A stretch of DNA of 64,000 bases from Babesia bovis T2Bo (Eukaryota > Apicomplexa > Aconoidasida > Piroplasmida > Babesiidae): contig NC_067396.1 of NCBI RefSeq assembly GCF_000165395.2, positions 248,001 to 312,000 on the forward strand. Direction: 5' to 3'. Positions 22,172 through 36,024 of this stretch are shown here, piece after piece (the first letter of the stretch is position 1; each line of letters starts with the position of its first letter). The position numbers and the translations under genes are program-made. Under the pieces are notes generated by a model. That model was given only the letters and a program-made list of their open reading frames with translations, searched no databases and was not told the origin of the DNA.

Positions 22172-22650
22172 TCAAAAGTCGTCATGTTCTAACGCTCGAT
22201 CCATAGCATCCTGATTGAAGTGAACCAACACCGTAGAGTCAATTTCATTTGTCTTAGGTTGATTCTGTAGTAACTTCATTATCGCCATATCAGTCCTGGT
22301 CGCTAATAACTGTCTTGAGTCGCGAAGGTCACGCTTAAGATCCCAATTTTGCTTGCTGGGTAACACCAAGGAAAGTACATCCTATAAGGGTTTTGGTTAA
22401 TGTATACGGTCACACACAGATATAAATGTACACATCTTAGATAACAATGAACGTGGCATATAACGACATAACACATCAAAGTGATACAACGTACCTTATT
22501 TGAGTGTTCCTCTATAATCTTATTTATGGCACTATCTATGTCTTCCTCAATCTGCCGATAATCTTCCAAATCGCTACGTACAAAACGTTTCAAATTCTCA
22601 TCTTTAGGCACATAATGATGAAAGACAAGCGACTTTAGCTTGTCCTCCAT
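22172..22650 (-). CDS. Pre-mRNA splicing factor CWF18/CCDC12 family
   Basis: Two exons, 22495..22650 and 22172..22381, with a 113-nt intron (GTACGT...TATAG); 121 residues. The N-terminal block LKSLVFHHYVPKDENLK and the post-intron block LPSKQNWDLKRDLRD correspond to the two conserved motifs of CCDC12/Cwf18 (a Y-x-P-x-D-E-x-L box and an N-W-D-L-K-R-D box). Members sit in the activated spliceosome near Prp19/CDC5-associated proteins. The length is a little below the human protein because the middle linker is short. The retained frame past the donor adds no conserved sequence, so the intron is credible. Confidence 0.85.
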
Positions 22651-22790
22651 CGCACAGCCACCACGCGCTGCGATTGTTCAGAAATCATACGGTGAACTTA
22701 AAATAATTAAACAATGGTATAGTGTATTTTATATGTGCCAGTCACATCCCCCGATTTTCTGAGGAGTTATAAAGTGATCGACACCGAGTA

Positions 22791-25717
22791 CTACATGTTG
22801 GAGGGGTTAATTATAGCGTTGATCAAAAATAACCCATTGGACGATGAACGCAGTTCCAATGATCCTACACGCTCAAGCGGTACACGTGCGTGAAGCTAGA
22901 AAACATAATACATAATAGAAGTCAACCTACCTCGAGTGACTGTCCTACTTGAAGCAACTCACCCTATATATATTCAACAAGCATAATACAGCACTTACTT
23001 CAAGCATTTCCACATTGTTTATGAGAAGGGACGCAGATTCCACATTAGTACATAACGCAGAAAGTAAAACTTCAACATTGTATACACCATGCTCAGGGAC
23101 ATCGATGGTCCACCGTTGCCCCTGGCCAAGAGGTAATCCAGCTTTCTGCTTCAATAACAAATCATATACACTATGATTTTTAGTCGTCGCAGGTAGTTCT
23201 GTTAATTCTCTATCTATCAACGGTACAGAATCCAAGTTAACATCAACTATGTGATTCACTTGGGGTTTACATATCTGAAGATCAGCTATATCAGCCACGA
23301 CATTTGATGAACCCCAACCGTAAGACAACCTGCCATGATATCCTTTCATGTGTCCCAAATCCAAGTGATCAGGACCACATGCGTGCCCCCCTTGGCAGAA
23401 ACTTATGTGAATGGGAAAATGTACTGCTTCTTCCACTGTTGTACGAGCACCGCATTCGCGTCCATAAAAGGCGAATGTTCCGCCAATTATTTCTTTATTA
23501 TCAACCGTATCGGAACCTGTAATACCGTCTCCTGGGCTCATTGTTTCAATCATAATCCTAATGGAATCCACAACGCCGTGATATCCCAATTCGTAACGAA
23601 GCTGTGAATGCAGCTCGAAATCTTCCTCAGATCCATCAGGAAATGATATAATTGCGCGCATAGGTAAACTGCCATCTATCGGAGAAAAATGGAAGTGAAC
23701 CAACTCCACAGGGTTGGTGAAAGTGCGCATCAGCCACTGTCCAGTGATCCGCCCAGAACTCGGTTGCCAGTATCCACTCCCAAAAGCTTTTGAGCAGTCA
23801 AATGCAGCTGAAAGTGATGAAGAAGACGCACAACCGTCACCATTTTTGAAAGGAAGATACTGGACATCGTCGGGGCATATGGCATTAGCCGCAGCGGGCT
23901 GCATGAACAAGAAAAACGACGTTTCAGGTAATATGTGAATTTTTACAGGTCCTGCCTTGAATCGCTTGTAGAAAACTATAAACTCCTGTTGACTGGTGGC
24001 CTCTTCGCAATTGTGGCCAATAGAATAAACTGATATCACCTCCCAGCTTCTATCGAACGTGGACATATTCTCTGCCATAGGAATATAAGACAGATGTTCA
24101 GATTGAGCAACATATAGAAAAGCATCATGCGAAATGTAAAAATCCACGGTATCATAATCAGGTTTCACTACTGTGCGTACCATACGCATGCCTCGGAGAT
24201 GGTCAGGTACGTCTGCCAACAACAAATTTGTTACGTTAATAAATGCCTGTGCCCCGTTCTCCAACATGGCTAAGTCAAACCATCGCGCATCTAATCCACT
24301 GATAATTAAAGATTCACCAGAATCTCTGCTACGGAAGAAATAATCCGGGTCGATAATCGTCCGGGACCGCGTGTCAGTTTCCCAACTCAATATCAAACGA
24401 ACAACGTTTTCATCACGATACTTCAGTGAGCTTTGATGTGAATATTCCAATACCAATGGATAACGCTTGCCCCCAACCAGTGACATTTTGCGAGAAGAAA
24501 CGAGAGTCGAGGTTGTTGTACGGCCGTCAAGAGCAACCACACCCGCTGAATTATACGCCGATGCAAATGTACCCCTACCCTCAAGTCCATGCTTAATTAC
24601 CAACTCTCCGTCGACGAACATCAAAAAGTTACAATCAGCATCCAACCAAAAGGTATAGTCTCCCGAAACAGGTACGCGCAAATATGTCTCAAAACGTACG
24701 GAAAAGGAACGAATGTCTACACCATTTATAGGTAATATCTCATCAAATGTTAGAGATAGGCTAGAATGATCAAAGAAACCAACAGGTGGCCCCCTTAGAT
24801 ATGGATTGTCAAAGTAGCTGGCACGGACACCATCTCCCACCACCTATATAACAATAATGTATTTACCACCCATGTATCACCTACCGCAACGGAATAGCCT
24901 TGAACAATTGAGCAATTTCTTTTGTCATTTAAAACGCTCTTACGCGTAATCTCAAGCTGCTCGCTCAGAGATTCGTATTCCTCATTTAACATGTGGAGAC
25001 TTTGTGAGTTTGCCTCAACCTGCTGTAAAGCACGCTCCAAACCACGGAGAGAGTGCGATATTGTGTTCATATCATTTTCATGAGATGCCGTTCCGTGGCC
25101 ACACACAGCATCAAAATGTTTTAGCGTATTTTCCAAACGTCTGCGGATCTTTAACAAAAAGATTATAACCTACTGTTCAGTTGCAGAAAGTTGTAACACT
25201 GAATGTGCCAACTCTTCAGATTTCAGTTTCGATAAAAGAGATGCCTTGGATCGAATGACATCATAGTCTACTGTGCCGGCACAAAAGTCCCAATCTCTGG
25301 AGCCCACACCAATCAACTGTACTTCTACATAACACCATTCTCGACCAACAGAACCATCTGGAGCTTCAGTTGTTGTACAGTCCGTAAATGTATTCCCATT
25401 GCGCACAAAAGCTGCTGCACAAAGCATACCATCAACGGTCTTCCTGTGACGTTGTCTAAATTCGGTCAATTTCTACGTAAAATAAGTATTGTGAAGTATA
25501 TACAAATTACCATTAAGGCTTCCCGATCATAGTCGGTTCCTGAAGGTATGGTGAAATCCTTAGGTGAAACAACATCCTGATTTATATCTCCATTGGCAAA
25601 TACAGTATGAAACACGAAAACGCAGTATAAGAATCTCACACTTAGCAATGAATAATACGAAAGGGTTTTAATGAATGCGTTTTGACGCATACGCGCAACG
25701 CCTTGGATTGTAGCCAT
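22791..25717 (-). CDS. Secreted FN2/PA14-domain protein (FNPA/CCp5-like)
   Basis: Six exons on the minus strand: 25511..25717, 25174..25472, 24885..25140, 22999..24843, 22931..22963 and 22791..22895. Introns are 38, 33, 41, 35 and 35 nt, all in phase; 914 residues. A signal peptide covers about residues 15-43. A fibronectin type II-like module with spaced cysteines lies near 87-132 (FTDCTTTEAPDG, WCYVEVQL, DWDFC). A coiled coil (170-250) follows. A PA14 domain starts near 255 (ASYFDNPYLRG, YTFWLDADCNFLMFVDGE). A discoidin/ApicA-like region lies near 590-725. This mix is known from the apicomplexan LCCL/CCp family members FNPA and CCp5, secreted multi-adhesion proteins of sexual stages. No LCCL domain is evident. 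The 33-nt fifth exon is notable. Confidence 0.82.
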
Positions 25718-27046
25718 AAGATCCAATCAGCGTCTACAGTTGGCTGGAATTAAACGCGCCTACAACGCGACAGCAAAGGCTGCACGCGTTTTGCGTTCTA
25801 ATTTCTCGATATATCGTTTCCAGTCTTTATACATGTTGTATTTCACATAGTAGCGGTTTTTATAAGGCACTATTACCTGATCAAGATACAGGCAACGCAT
25901 ACACACCGAACAGAAGTAAGGATTAGATACAGGCACTCTACCGACGTTATCTCGTTTAACTGAGGCTTTAAAATTACGAGATTATCGATAACGGGGTGCT
26001 ATTTTGACTATACGAATTGTCGTATTTGTAGTCCGTAATAGTTATCCCGGTGAATTATTGTCCAAGGAAGAACAGGAAATGACGTGTTAGTACGTATGTA
26101 TATGCATGTGTGTATTCATATAGAAATGTCGATATTGATAGTAATTGTAATGCAATGATGTTGTACGATGAGAGATTACACACCTATCAACACAACGTAT
26201 ATACAAAAGTAAGGGGGATTTTTATGAAGTGAATTAGGATTCTGATTTTTATATGTTAATTATAAAATATGTGAACTGAAATGTAGACGGTATATCATGT
26301 TTGGTCTCAATGTAACATATAAGCGCCGGTACACATTCAGCTGTCTATTATCTTTAACACGTATATAACACCGGCCATTCGACAGACTATAGTTTTAAAA
26401 CTTTTTATTTGTATTATTAGTAAATACAGAGTAGAATGACTATCAATGTGTAATCATTGGAATGATCATTTGTGTAAGACGTTATAAAAAGAAGGGGAAA
26501 TTGATTTCGGTATGCCTTTTTTGTAATCAAGTAAAAGGCAAACCTCTAGAAGTAAATTTAACAAGGACGCTACTTTTCAAAAGACGCGAAGAAAAACTAT
26601 GTAAGAAAAAGACAATAATGGTGGTACATCACACACTCATGACGCTGTATGCTATACCGATGCGATGTAACAGTGATTCTGCAAACTAAGATGACACAGC
26701 GTTGTTATATGTTGTTAACGTGAAATGTACGGTAGTAAAATGGTAATGTGCAAATTGCCTTAGTGGAAATATGAGTCACAGTGGGTGTAGCCACTCACCC
26801 GATAACATTGTACCCGCGTCATAACCATTACCAATTTTGCGGCAAATATACAACACGCAACGCCAAGTATTATCGGCAAGTGTATCTGGGTAGTGAACTT
26901 TACACTCCCGTGTGTGCATAGCACACGATCCTATCGCAACGTAGTCTTTGACTAGAGCGGATGCATCAAAGGTGTGGAAGACTAAAGAAAAACGAGCGGT
27001 ACATCGCGTCTCTATATTATAGTGAATCCATAATAAATTGTGCAAA
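25718..27046. other. Long divergent promoter region
   Basis: 1,329 bases between the divergent FN2/PA14 gene and the sortilin gene. A 75-residue frame at 26462-26689 and a minus frame at 26776-27120 have no recognisable features and I regard both as chance. The region probably contains both promoters and 5' untranslated sequences. AT-rich, no repeats of note. Confidence 0.55.
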
Positions 27047-29942
27047 ATGTCGTCGCTGTCTATCCTTGCAGTTATCTCGGCGGTGATGCTACGAGTCATC
27101 GCCGATGACAACGTTGGCACACCGGTACCAGAGAATCATATACATTCTCATCTTGATCCAACACTGTTTGGGGATCATGATGATGGAACACACGGAACTG
27201 GGACTGTTCGCAATGAACCAGTGCCCGCAACACCACCGTAAGTCTACAGTGTTATAATGACTGGTTATGAATCGTGTCTATTTTGTTCTTTTACTTTTTG
27301 TATCTCTATTATGCACGTATTGCAACGTGTAAAGGGCGTGCATTCGTTAGAGCCATCTTATTAGCAAGTTATTTGATATATTTGTGACTTTCGTCGACCA
27401 TGATGATTATTTTTCTTATAGTATGACATATATATTGTATTACATAGTGTGCAATGGTAACCTTTGTCTTACATTATACTCGTTTGTATGGACTAAATGC
27501 CTATGCAGAGGAACCCCGTTACGCAATGATCAACCGCCACCTTCGGGTGGTGGTAAGAAAGTCTCGGTTACAGAAATTAGTTTTGATAGCCTGATAGATG
27601 ACTTAGTGTGGTGTGGTAATGATCACAAAACCGTCCTCCTAAAGACACAAAGTGGTAGATTATACCGATCGGCTGATGGCGGGAAACAGTGGAGCGAAAT
27701 CACACATCTATTCCAAGGAACTGCTCGGAACGGAAATTACAGAGTCGATTCTATTGTTTTATGCGAAACTGATAGAAACGTTGTTGTCATCGTTGGTGAT
27801 TCTAGAAATCACTTTATATCGGGGAATGCTGGGCAGTCTTTCCAGCCAATTGCGTATGAAGGTCCTGTAAATATGTGGGTTTTTCACCCTTCTAAGCCGT
27901 CGTGGGCATTACTCAGCTCTTGGGAAGGCGCATGCTTTGCAAGTGACAATGATGAAGATTGTGTCCACTCAGTGTTTGTTACTAGAGATATGGGACGCTC
28001 TTTCCAACGTGTATCCAAATATGTTGCGCAATTTAGCTGGGGAGATGTGGCATCTAGATCTGAAGATCGAATTTACTACAGTAGATATGCTCTAGAATCA
28101 GGCGATCAGCCTAAACAAGATGGTTGGAACAATAACATCAGCTTCATGTACACAGACGACTTCGGGAATGAAAATGTTCTCATTATGGAAGGAGGTAACA
28201 AGTTTCTGGTATCGGGCATTTATGTGTTCGTTGCTAGAGTGTCCGATCCCATAAGACAAACGGTAAATCTTTACGTGAGTACAGATAATGCGGAGACATT
28301 TGATAGGGCCCAGTTACCAGTTGAATTGGAAGAACGCAGTTATACGATTCTGGACACTTCTCAAGGTGCAGTAATAATACATGTTGGCCATGAATACGAG
28401 GGAGGTGATGTAGAAGTTGGTAACGTCTACATATCCGATGCATCGGGATTGAGATATTCCTTATCCCTACCTAATAATATTAGGGCTGCTTCAGGGGAAT
28501 GTGAATTTGATAAGGTATATTCCCTTGAGGGTGTGTATCTAGCGAACTTCAGGGATGACTCCGGTGGTGTCCTCAATCCAAGGAATAAATTCAAGACGCA
28601 TATTGACGGCACTAAAACTCAGCTGGACCAAAAACGTGGCAGGCATGTTGCTCATACAAAAATCGAACCAGATATACGAACTGTGGTGTCCTTCAACAAA
28701 GGGGCGGAGTGGCATTATTTACAACCACCTAAACTGGATTCTGAAGGCAAACCATATGATTGCGAAGAGGGGAAATGTTTCCTTCATTTGCATGGTATAA
28801 CGCAGTACAAAAATTTTGCTCCTTTCTACTCCGTTGAACATGCTACTGGATTGGTCCTCGCTACGGGTAATGTAGGAGCTCGTTTGCGATTTGATCCATC
28901 CCAAGTCAACACTTTCCTGAGCCGTGATGGTGGTTTGACATGGGTAGAAGCTCATAAAGGAGCATTCATATACGAATTTGGAGATTACGGTGGTCTTATT
29001 GTCATGGCAGAGGATCAACGTAAAACTAAAGAAGTTGTGTTTTCGTGGAACGAGGGTGCCACCTGGTTCGATTTCAATCTCAGCAAGCATGAGCTTAATG
29101 TCAATAATGTGGTTATTGAACCCAATTGTTCTTCCCTTAACTTTATTTTATATGGGAACAGAAATGGTATCGGTGTAGCATTTCACTTGGACTTCAGTGC
29201 CTTGGGGCAGCCCTTGTGTAAGGGTATCTGGAGCATTGATTCTACTTCAAGTGATTATGAAACTTGGCGTCCAACTGATCCTCATGGTAATCAGTGTCTT
29301 CTTGGGCGTAAAATGGCATATAAACGACGCAAACAGGCTTCTGAGTGTTTCAATGGTAAGGAATTCAAAGCAACTGTAGAACGAGAAGTTTGCCCTTGTA
29401 CCCCGGATGATTATGAATGTGAAATAGGTTTCACGCGTTCCATTGGTAGTAATACGTGCCGCGTCGATGGAACATGGCTTATGCGTGAGGGATGTACATC
29501 ATCTAGCTTCTTCTGGACCGATGCCTATCGTAAGATACCTGGAGATGTCTGTACATCCGGGTGGATTCCTCATCAAGTGGCCGTACCGTGTCCACCACAC
29601 TCCCCTCTCTCAAATGGTAGTAAGATGGTACTGACAACCATTCTGGTCCTTTCGTTCATAATGTTGGCGATTGTCTACATCTCCCATAATGAGAATCTGA
29701 AGCATCTATTCCACAACTATGGATTCAAGCAATTTAGTTATGTTGCATATACACCAGTGAACTCTAAAAAGCCCATGTATCGTGGAGCGGGAGGACGATT
29801 TGAACCTGAACTGGGCTTCATCGATGCTGAACAGGAACATGATGAGCCAACACTTCTGAACTATTTAAGCGGTAATCGCATGGGTGGTAATTCACATCAA
29901 CAGCCCACCAAACAAGATCAGCAGCAAATCGAACTACTGTAA
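27047..29942 (+). CDS. Sortilin-like (VPS10-domain) receptor
   Basis: Exons 27047..27237 and 27509..29942, with a 271-nt intron; 874 residues. A signal peptide (MSSLSILAVISAVMLRVIA) is followed by a short Pro/His/Asp-rich linker. The body is a VPS10 ten-bladed propeller with repeated Asp-box-like motifs (SADGGKQW, VTRDMGRSF, STDNAETF, SRDGGLTW, SWNEGATWF). A cysteine-rich 10CC region follows near 640-750, then one membrane helix near 770-790 (LTTILVLSFIMLAIVYI) and a cytosolic tail of about 85 residues. In apicomplexans the single sortilin receptor sorts rhoptry, microneme and other secretory cargo at the Golgi and endosome. The second exon is open upstream to a TTG, but that extension is intronic. 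Spacing and phase support the AG at 27507-27508. Confidence 0.92.
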
Positions 29943-30497
29943 AAATTATAAGGCAAGTAAAACATATGTTGGGATGCTTAGTCGCAGTTCTCTTCGTATG
30001 ACATCATTTTTCACTATCGAAATATAGTTATTTTTACTATTTTATCGTTTATTCAGTTGCTTATGACCAAAAAATGGTAGTCTTCTAACGTATTTTGATA
30101 ACTCTCATTTGCTTATGCCATTGGTTGATCCCTACTCATACGAATTCAACTTCTGGGTAATAATAGTGTCCCATTGATCATGTTACGAACAATCAAGTGC
30201 TTTGTGTTGGTATAATGGTGTTAGAATAATTTTAAATGTTTACTTTTATATCATCAATGAATGTGGGAATGTAGTTAGCATTTAATCAAGCTGAATATAT
30301 AATAATTATGTATTCGGTTTTATATGCAGAATTAAATAACTAGAGTGAACATAAATAAAAGATTATGAATGCAGCATTTCCTTTATATCAACATAATCCG
30401 GAAATCAGTTTGAAATTCATGTCGTTCTACGATTATTACGTTATAATAAATGGCATTGCAGAGTGGCTCAAAGTACAATAACAAATAATTTATTTGT

Positions 30498-30519
30498 TAT
30501 ATATATATATATATATATA
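30498..30519. repeat. (TA)n tract
   Basis: An uninterrupted 22-base TA run inside the gene-free block. Similar runs of 15-19 bases occur at 33647-33665, 33771-33785 and 34824-34840. Confidence 0.9.
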
Positions 30520-32735
30520 AGAACAAAATGCATGTGGTTCGATTTTCCCCTAACGATGATGTCTCAACAAATAGGGGGAACAAAGATATTATTGGTGCAC
30601 AAAATTCCAAATGGTGAACTGGCGTTGGCAGATTGGTGATTAAGTGTCAAGTATATCACGAATATATTATGAATATGTATGTAGATATAATGTTATTATG
30701 TTATTCTAAAGAATAGTTTGTCGTCTGTGGAAACTTTAAACAAATTATACTTTCTTCATGCGGGTGCGGCAATCTTTGCATCCAATAAAGAATCCTAATT
30801 CGTACCAAATGCTATGCACAATATGTATAGTCTGCGTTATTATCTTATAGTAAATATGGATGGATGATTCGGAATCTGTGACATGCAGCATCGGGTTAAG
30901 AGATGGGAAGTATTATTTCACAGCGCAAAACTGTATCTGGACTAACTCTAGCAGATGCAATTCGGTCTTGATATACTTTGTAGTCATACTGTTAATGAGA
31001 TTTTGCAGAGAGTAAATGATGTGATAATATGAAAATTTACCTCAGAGGAATGAGCTGCATTTATCATATGACAAATACCCAGAATGACCGTGCGAAACAC
31101 CTTAATAGATTACTTATACATATTATATTTTGAATTTACAGTCTTTTGTCCTGTATATTTGATAAATATAACAAGCACCACAAAATGTCACCTTGGTCAT
31201 AAAGATCAACGAAAAAAAAAATCAACATAGATAAAACGAACTGCATTTTTTTTTCTAAAACTACATCACTACATCATATAACGCCTGAATTGATTGATGT
31301 TTATATCGATTATGATGAATCATCTTTTCAAATTTAATTGTTCAGCGAAAATACAAGAATAAACATACATACCATTAACATCCATCGTTGACCATAATGA
31401 TCGCTGTGAAGTTCGGACATCAATCATTCCTAATTGCCTGCTATATTGTTGAATGAATTGGAGTCTTTGTATGTCCAAAATGAATTCTAACAACCTACAT
31501 ATCCACCTGCGGAAACAGGCATTATTGTCTTTTAAGAGATGGAATCCCTGTCACAACCAAAAATAGCTAAAATTCATGTGATCTGAGTATATAAACTTTT
31601 CTTTAATGTTAAGAAATGAAAAATAGAAATACAAGGGTTGGAACCATAAGGTTTGGGATTTGGTTTCCATATGAAGGGTGCTCCCACGCTAACTCAAGGT
31701 AGCATTTTACAGAAGACAGCTCTTCAAGATTGGATCGGTAAAATGACTACATAGAAATCCACATATCATATGTATGGTTATCACACATAGAACGTGCAAC
31801 AGACGTGATTAGGTATCTGCATAGAAATAGTATATACCGCCAAACAATGACATAGGGTTTTGTATATATTCTTTGTTTCCTGTAGAGGTATTGTTGGTAT
31901 AAACAGTAATGCAAAATGACAACGCAGGCAAAGAAATTGTGACTTGGGGTTATGTATGACTCAGCCGAAAAGGCCTCTATGTATACCTTCATTAGAAATA
32001 TAATGTTCACTCATGCCGTGTATATTACATACGTCTCTACAGTTGAATGGATGTGATGCCTTAATCATATATATTTAAAACCGCCATTTTATATTTGTAA
32101 ACCACACAAAAAATTCTGACGTTAACAAAAGGCCTTATATTAGCATAGACTTAACTGCATTATCATTTAAGAAATATTGTTGGTGGTTAACGTATTCCAA
32201 AACTGTCGATGATTTTGATCCCCAATGCATGGCAGAATTACTAACGTAGGACATTCTTATGCACCACATTATTAGAATGCTATATATGAGTTACCTAGCA
32301 GGATAATTGGAATAACAATTACAAGATATTAAGATATATATAATCAAGCTCATGATTCATGTTCCCAATGGGATTGACAAGAAAAATATACCCTGTGATT
32401 TAGGGGGAGTTATAAATAGTTGGTCACAACTTTTCTAATGAGGATAAAACGGTTTCGTTACTTTTGGAATTTCGGTGAATCTCATGGTTGGATTATTATT
32501 TATGCGTAGACATTTGATCTTGAACAAAAGATTATCAACAGAATAGTCTCCCTTTAATCTATCGATGTGATATGGGACATAATCATATTGTAGAATACCA
32601 TCGATCATGTATCTATTAAACGCCCAATGGTTTGTTGTGAATCTACGCATAATGGAAGAACGACATTTAATGAAACCGGATAATAGGGGGTGGGGCATTC
32701 ATAAACATGGGGCCAATAGCACATTGTAGCATCTT

Positions 32736-32781
32736 AAATATATGTTTCCCACATACTGATGTATGTGGGAAACATATATTT
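32736..32781. repeat. Perfect inverted repeat, 21-bp arms
   Basis: Arms 32736-32756 and 32761-32781 are exact reverse complements, separated by TGAT. The arms contain the GC-containing core GTTTCCCACATAC, so this is not just a TA palindrome. It lies near the centre of the gene-free block. Confidence 0.95.
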
Positions 32782-35700
32782 CGACATGATATAAGGATAC
32801 CTTTTTATTTTTGAAATTAGTGGGGTATTTTGATTATCTGTATATTCATGCCAACCAGTGAAGTAAAATTTATCACTTAATTATGATTGCAAATCCAAAG
32901 TGATTGTCATCTAGTAAAATCCCAATCGTCTTTTCAACATAATCTTTTAATATGTGCTTGGGTGAATCATTTTCATGAAAAAATTGATGGGGTATTCATT
33001 AAGCGTATGATAATACCGAATCTTTGCCACATTGGAATGGAAATAATAAATTTTGCAACTCAAAATCATCACACAGTTATGGAACGCAAAAAGGAAGAGC
33101 ACAACAAGGTTTCCCATAACAAACACAAGATGTCATTGATACTATATAGGAAAAATATATTAAAAAGCATTATTAGTAGCATCCAAAATGCATGAGATCG
33201 TCTAAATAAACCAACAAAAATCCACGATTTTTTGTGTCTAATGTAGAGGTAAATATTTTAATATATATGACTACTAATGAAAATTTCATTTCAATTACAT
33301 TGCCATGCGTCAACCTTCTAGAAGCATTTTGTTTAAAGCTTAAAATTTATTATACGCTGTTGCAATGAATCACGTTATAGTGCCACGATAAATACATTAT
33401 ATATACTCATCGGGCTTTTTGCATACAAATGACGTATGTAATGAAATAAAGCTATCATTCAAGGTGAATTTATGGCTCACATGAAATGGTTTATTAAAAA
33501 CTAGCATATATATTACTAACTCAGAGCACATGTTGGTAGTCCAACTTCAATGTAATGACGCCCAAGCATATCCATTATGACTACTACATAAATACAACCA
33601 AATGAACCCACAAATGTAATAGCAATGTTTGAAAACATGGTATGTCATATATATATATATATATAATTGTTGTGATATAGCCCAAGCAAACCAGGTGGAA
33701 TCATAATGAAATAACAAACCTGTGCCTTAATCCATGCAGATGCAATTTTTGCGCCCTAAAAAGATTACGCATATATATATATATAATGCTAGATAATGTT
33801 ATAGAATTAAATGAGACTATCATAGCCTCATCTAAGAGATGCAGAAATATGCTATATACACAAACTATGGCTACGTTCCCCTTTTATACGTTTATCACAG
33901 CAGTTAAAACCCTGTTTCATCGTTATATAATAACTGGTCACTATATTTGTAAGTTTGTAACAAATTCTGTTATCTTATGATGACTTGGGGCACAAATAGT
34001 ATCATATTAAAGTTGCACAGGATGTTGTACCGAGGGATTAAGTGCTTGCTTAGGAAGAAAGATATAATGTATGATGCATTTTCATGGCTCACAATTTGGA
34101 CACGACATTTTCATAATGTAAGATGCCTTATAATTTGACTCCATTAGACAAAGTGATCCTCTTACTATATTTATCTTAGAGATTTTATAAGATTGGAGCC
34201 AAAAACAGTACTTTGCATAAAACTGCGTTTGGTTGGTAAATATGAGATCATATATCCTACTAAATTTAATTATGATTAATCTGCGGAAATGCAAAAATAT
34301 GGGAAATAGGTTTAAACAAAGTAATCTATTAAGAAACACTGGAAAACGTGGACACCAACAATTCTATAAGGTCCTATGACAGAGCTGATACGATAATTTC
34401 GTTAAACTATCTTAAAATGCTGACAAAATGCAATCCACTTTTTTACCCATCTCTTGAACCTGTGACCCAATAATTTCTTTGTTCGATTAATTAAAATGAT
34501 AACTCTAGTTTGATGAACAAATAAAATATCGGTGAGCCAATGAATATTATCTCATATTGAATCACAGCAAATTTATTTAGAGTAGTCTGCGCAATCACCT
34601 ACAAAGCTACGTTATTCTTCCCAATTAATTTACAAACATGTGGCTCAAACAAAGATGTATAGACGTCTCAGAGATGATTTTTCGAGTGTAGTCTATTAAG
34701 GTAGCCAATATCATTGCTACAATGGCCTACATATGGATACCCCAAACTGTGTTCAATTATCATCTCACCACACGGGGAAACTGCTCTTTTCCAAACTGAA
34801 ATTTGTTTCACCAATATACATACATATATATATATATATAGAAAGACAGGAAAGGTTCATTACTAGAAGCACGCAACCGTTCACAGAGTCCCTGTACGCC
34901 TAGATTAAATTTCCGGCATCTTACATAAAATAGGTATGGCTATATAATGCTGTTAAAATTTTCACTGTGACTCGAACAAGTTCCACACTACATTCACCTC
35001 CAAACATTTGTCATACAAGAACGATACCAAACCTGTTGACATCGCACCAACAAAAATAATAATCACATGATAACTAATCACTTGGACCCTACACCCAAGG
35101 ATTATTCTATTAATTCACGCAAGGGATAGACGCAACGTTACTTAATCACATATTCCTAGACATTTGAGCATAATCATTATGGAAGGACACGAATTAGAAC
35201 TGTGAGATGCATATCATTATCTGTTCCGACTTTCAAATGCGAACTTTAATGAGCCAACAGCGACAAAAACTCAAAAAAATGAAAGATTTTCAGTAAAATG
35301 ACATCGATGGAATACATCAGCAACACTTAAAATAATAGATATATTTAGTTAGTAAAACGAAGGAACGCATTACCTCACGGCTCAAAAGCCTATTCCATAA
35401 GGGGGGAATTTAAAGTAAATAGATTAAAACAAAGGGATTAGCCAGCAATAGAATTTATACCACGGGAACAACTAATATTATAAAATATGATTAAATGTTT
35501 AAGCCATTAGCAACGGTTCAACGTATTCACCTCAAAAAGCATGCCGTTAAATGAATCAACAAACAAATAGAATCACAAACACAGATTTGCACAACTATAA
35601 AATATATATGTATAATAATTACTGTTTTTAAAATTAAATATATCGTACGGAACTTACCACTTTTGACAAAAGTACCTTACCTCCAACACAATGGTTCAGA

Positions 35701-35983
35701 TAAAACCAAGATTTTTCGAACAAAAAAGATATGGAAAGTAGTAATAAAAACTTATAAACAAACCTTATTGTATCAAACGTTAAGATCAATGGATAATAAA
35801 CGGCAATCGAAGATGTATTATATCTACCCTACGGAAGATTGTACGACGGAATCGGCGCGCTAAAGCATTTCCACCTTTTATTTTATCATATAAAACCAAT
35901 CTAGTGATAACCCGCACGTCTGTAATGTAGAATACGGGGATCATGCCAACATGTCGATCATGTATGAAGAGCTGCAAAACCGT

Positions 35984-36024
35984 GCACCTTTGGTGCCGCG
36001 ACATCAGTGCACTGTGATGTCGCG
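35984..36024. ncRNA. Two back-to-back hairpins, possible structured RNA
   Basis: Hairpin 1 has a 5-bp stem (GCACC/GGTGC, 35984-35996) with a TTT loop. Directly next to it, hairpin 2 has a perfect 10-bp stem (CGCGACATCA, 35997-36006, pairing with 36015-36024) and an 8-base loop. The region is GC-richer than the rest of the block. No known RNA family was recognised, and either strand could be transcribed. Confidence 0.3.

Noticed and set aside
26462..26689. 75-codon frame in the divergent promoter region
   Set aside because: Lys/Leu-rich sequence typical of AT-rich noncoding DNA, with no recognisable motif.
32435..32698. 87-codon minus-strand frame in the desert
   Set aside because: It starts with an ATG but shows no domain, signal or composition typical of neighbours, and no exon partners were found. 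Frames of this size are expected by chance over 6.5 kb.
32887..33195. 102-codon plus-strand frame in the desert
   Set aside because: Composition follows local AT richness; no features or splice partners.
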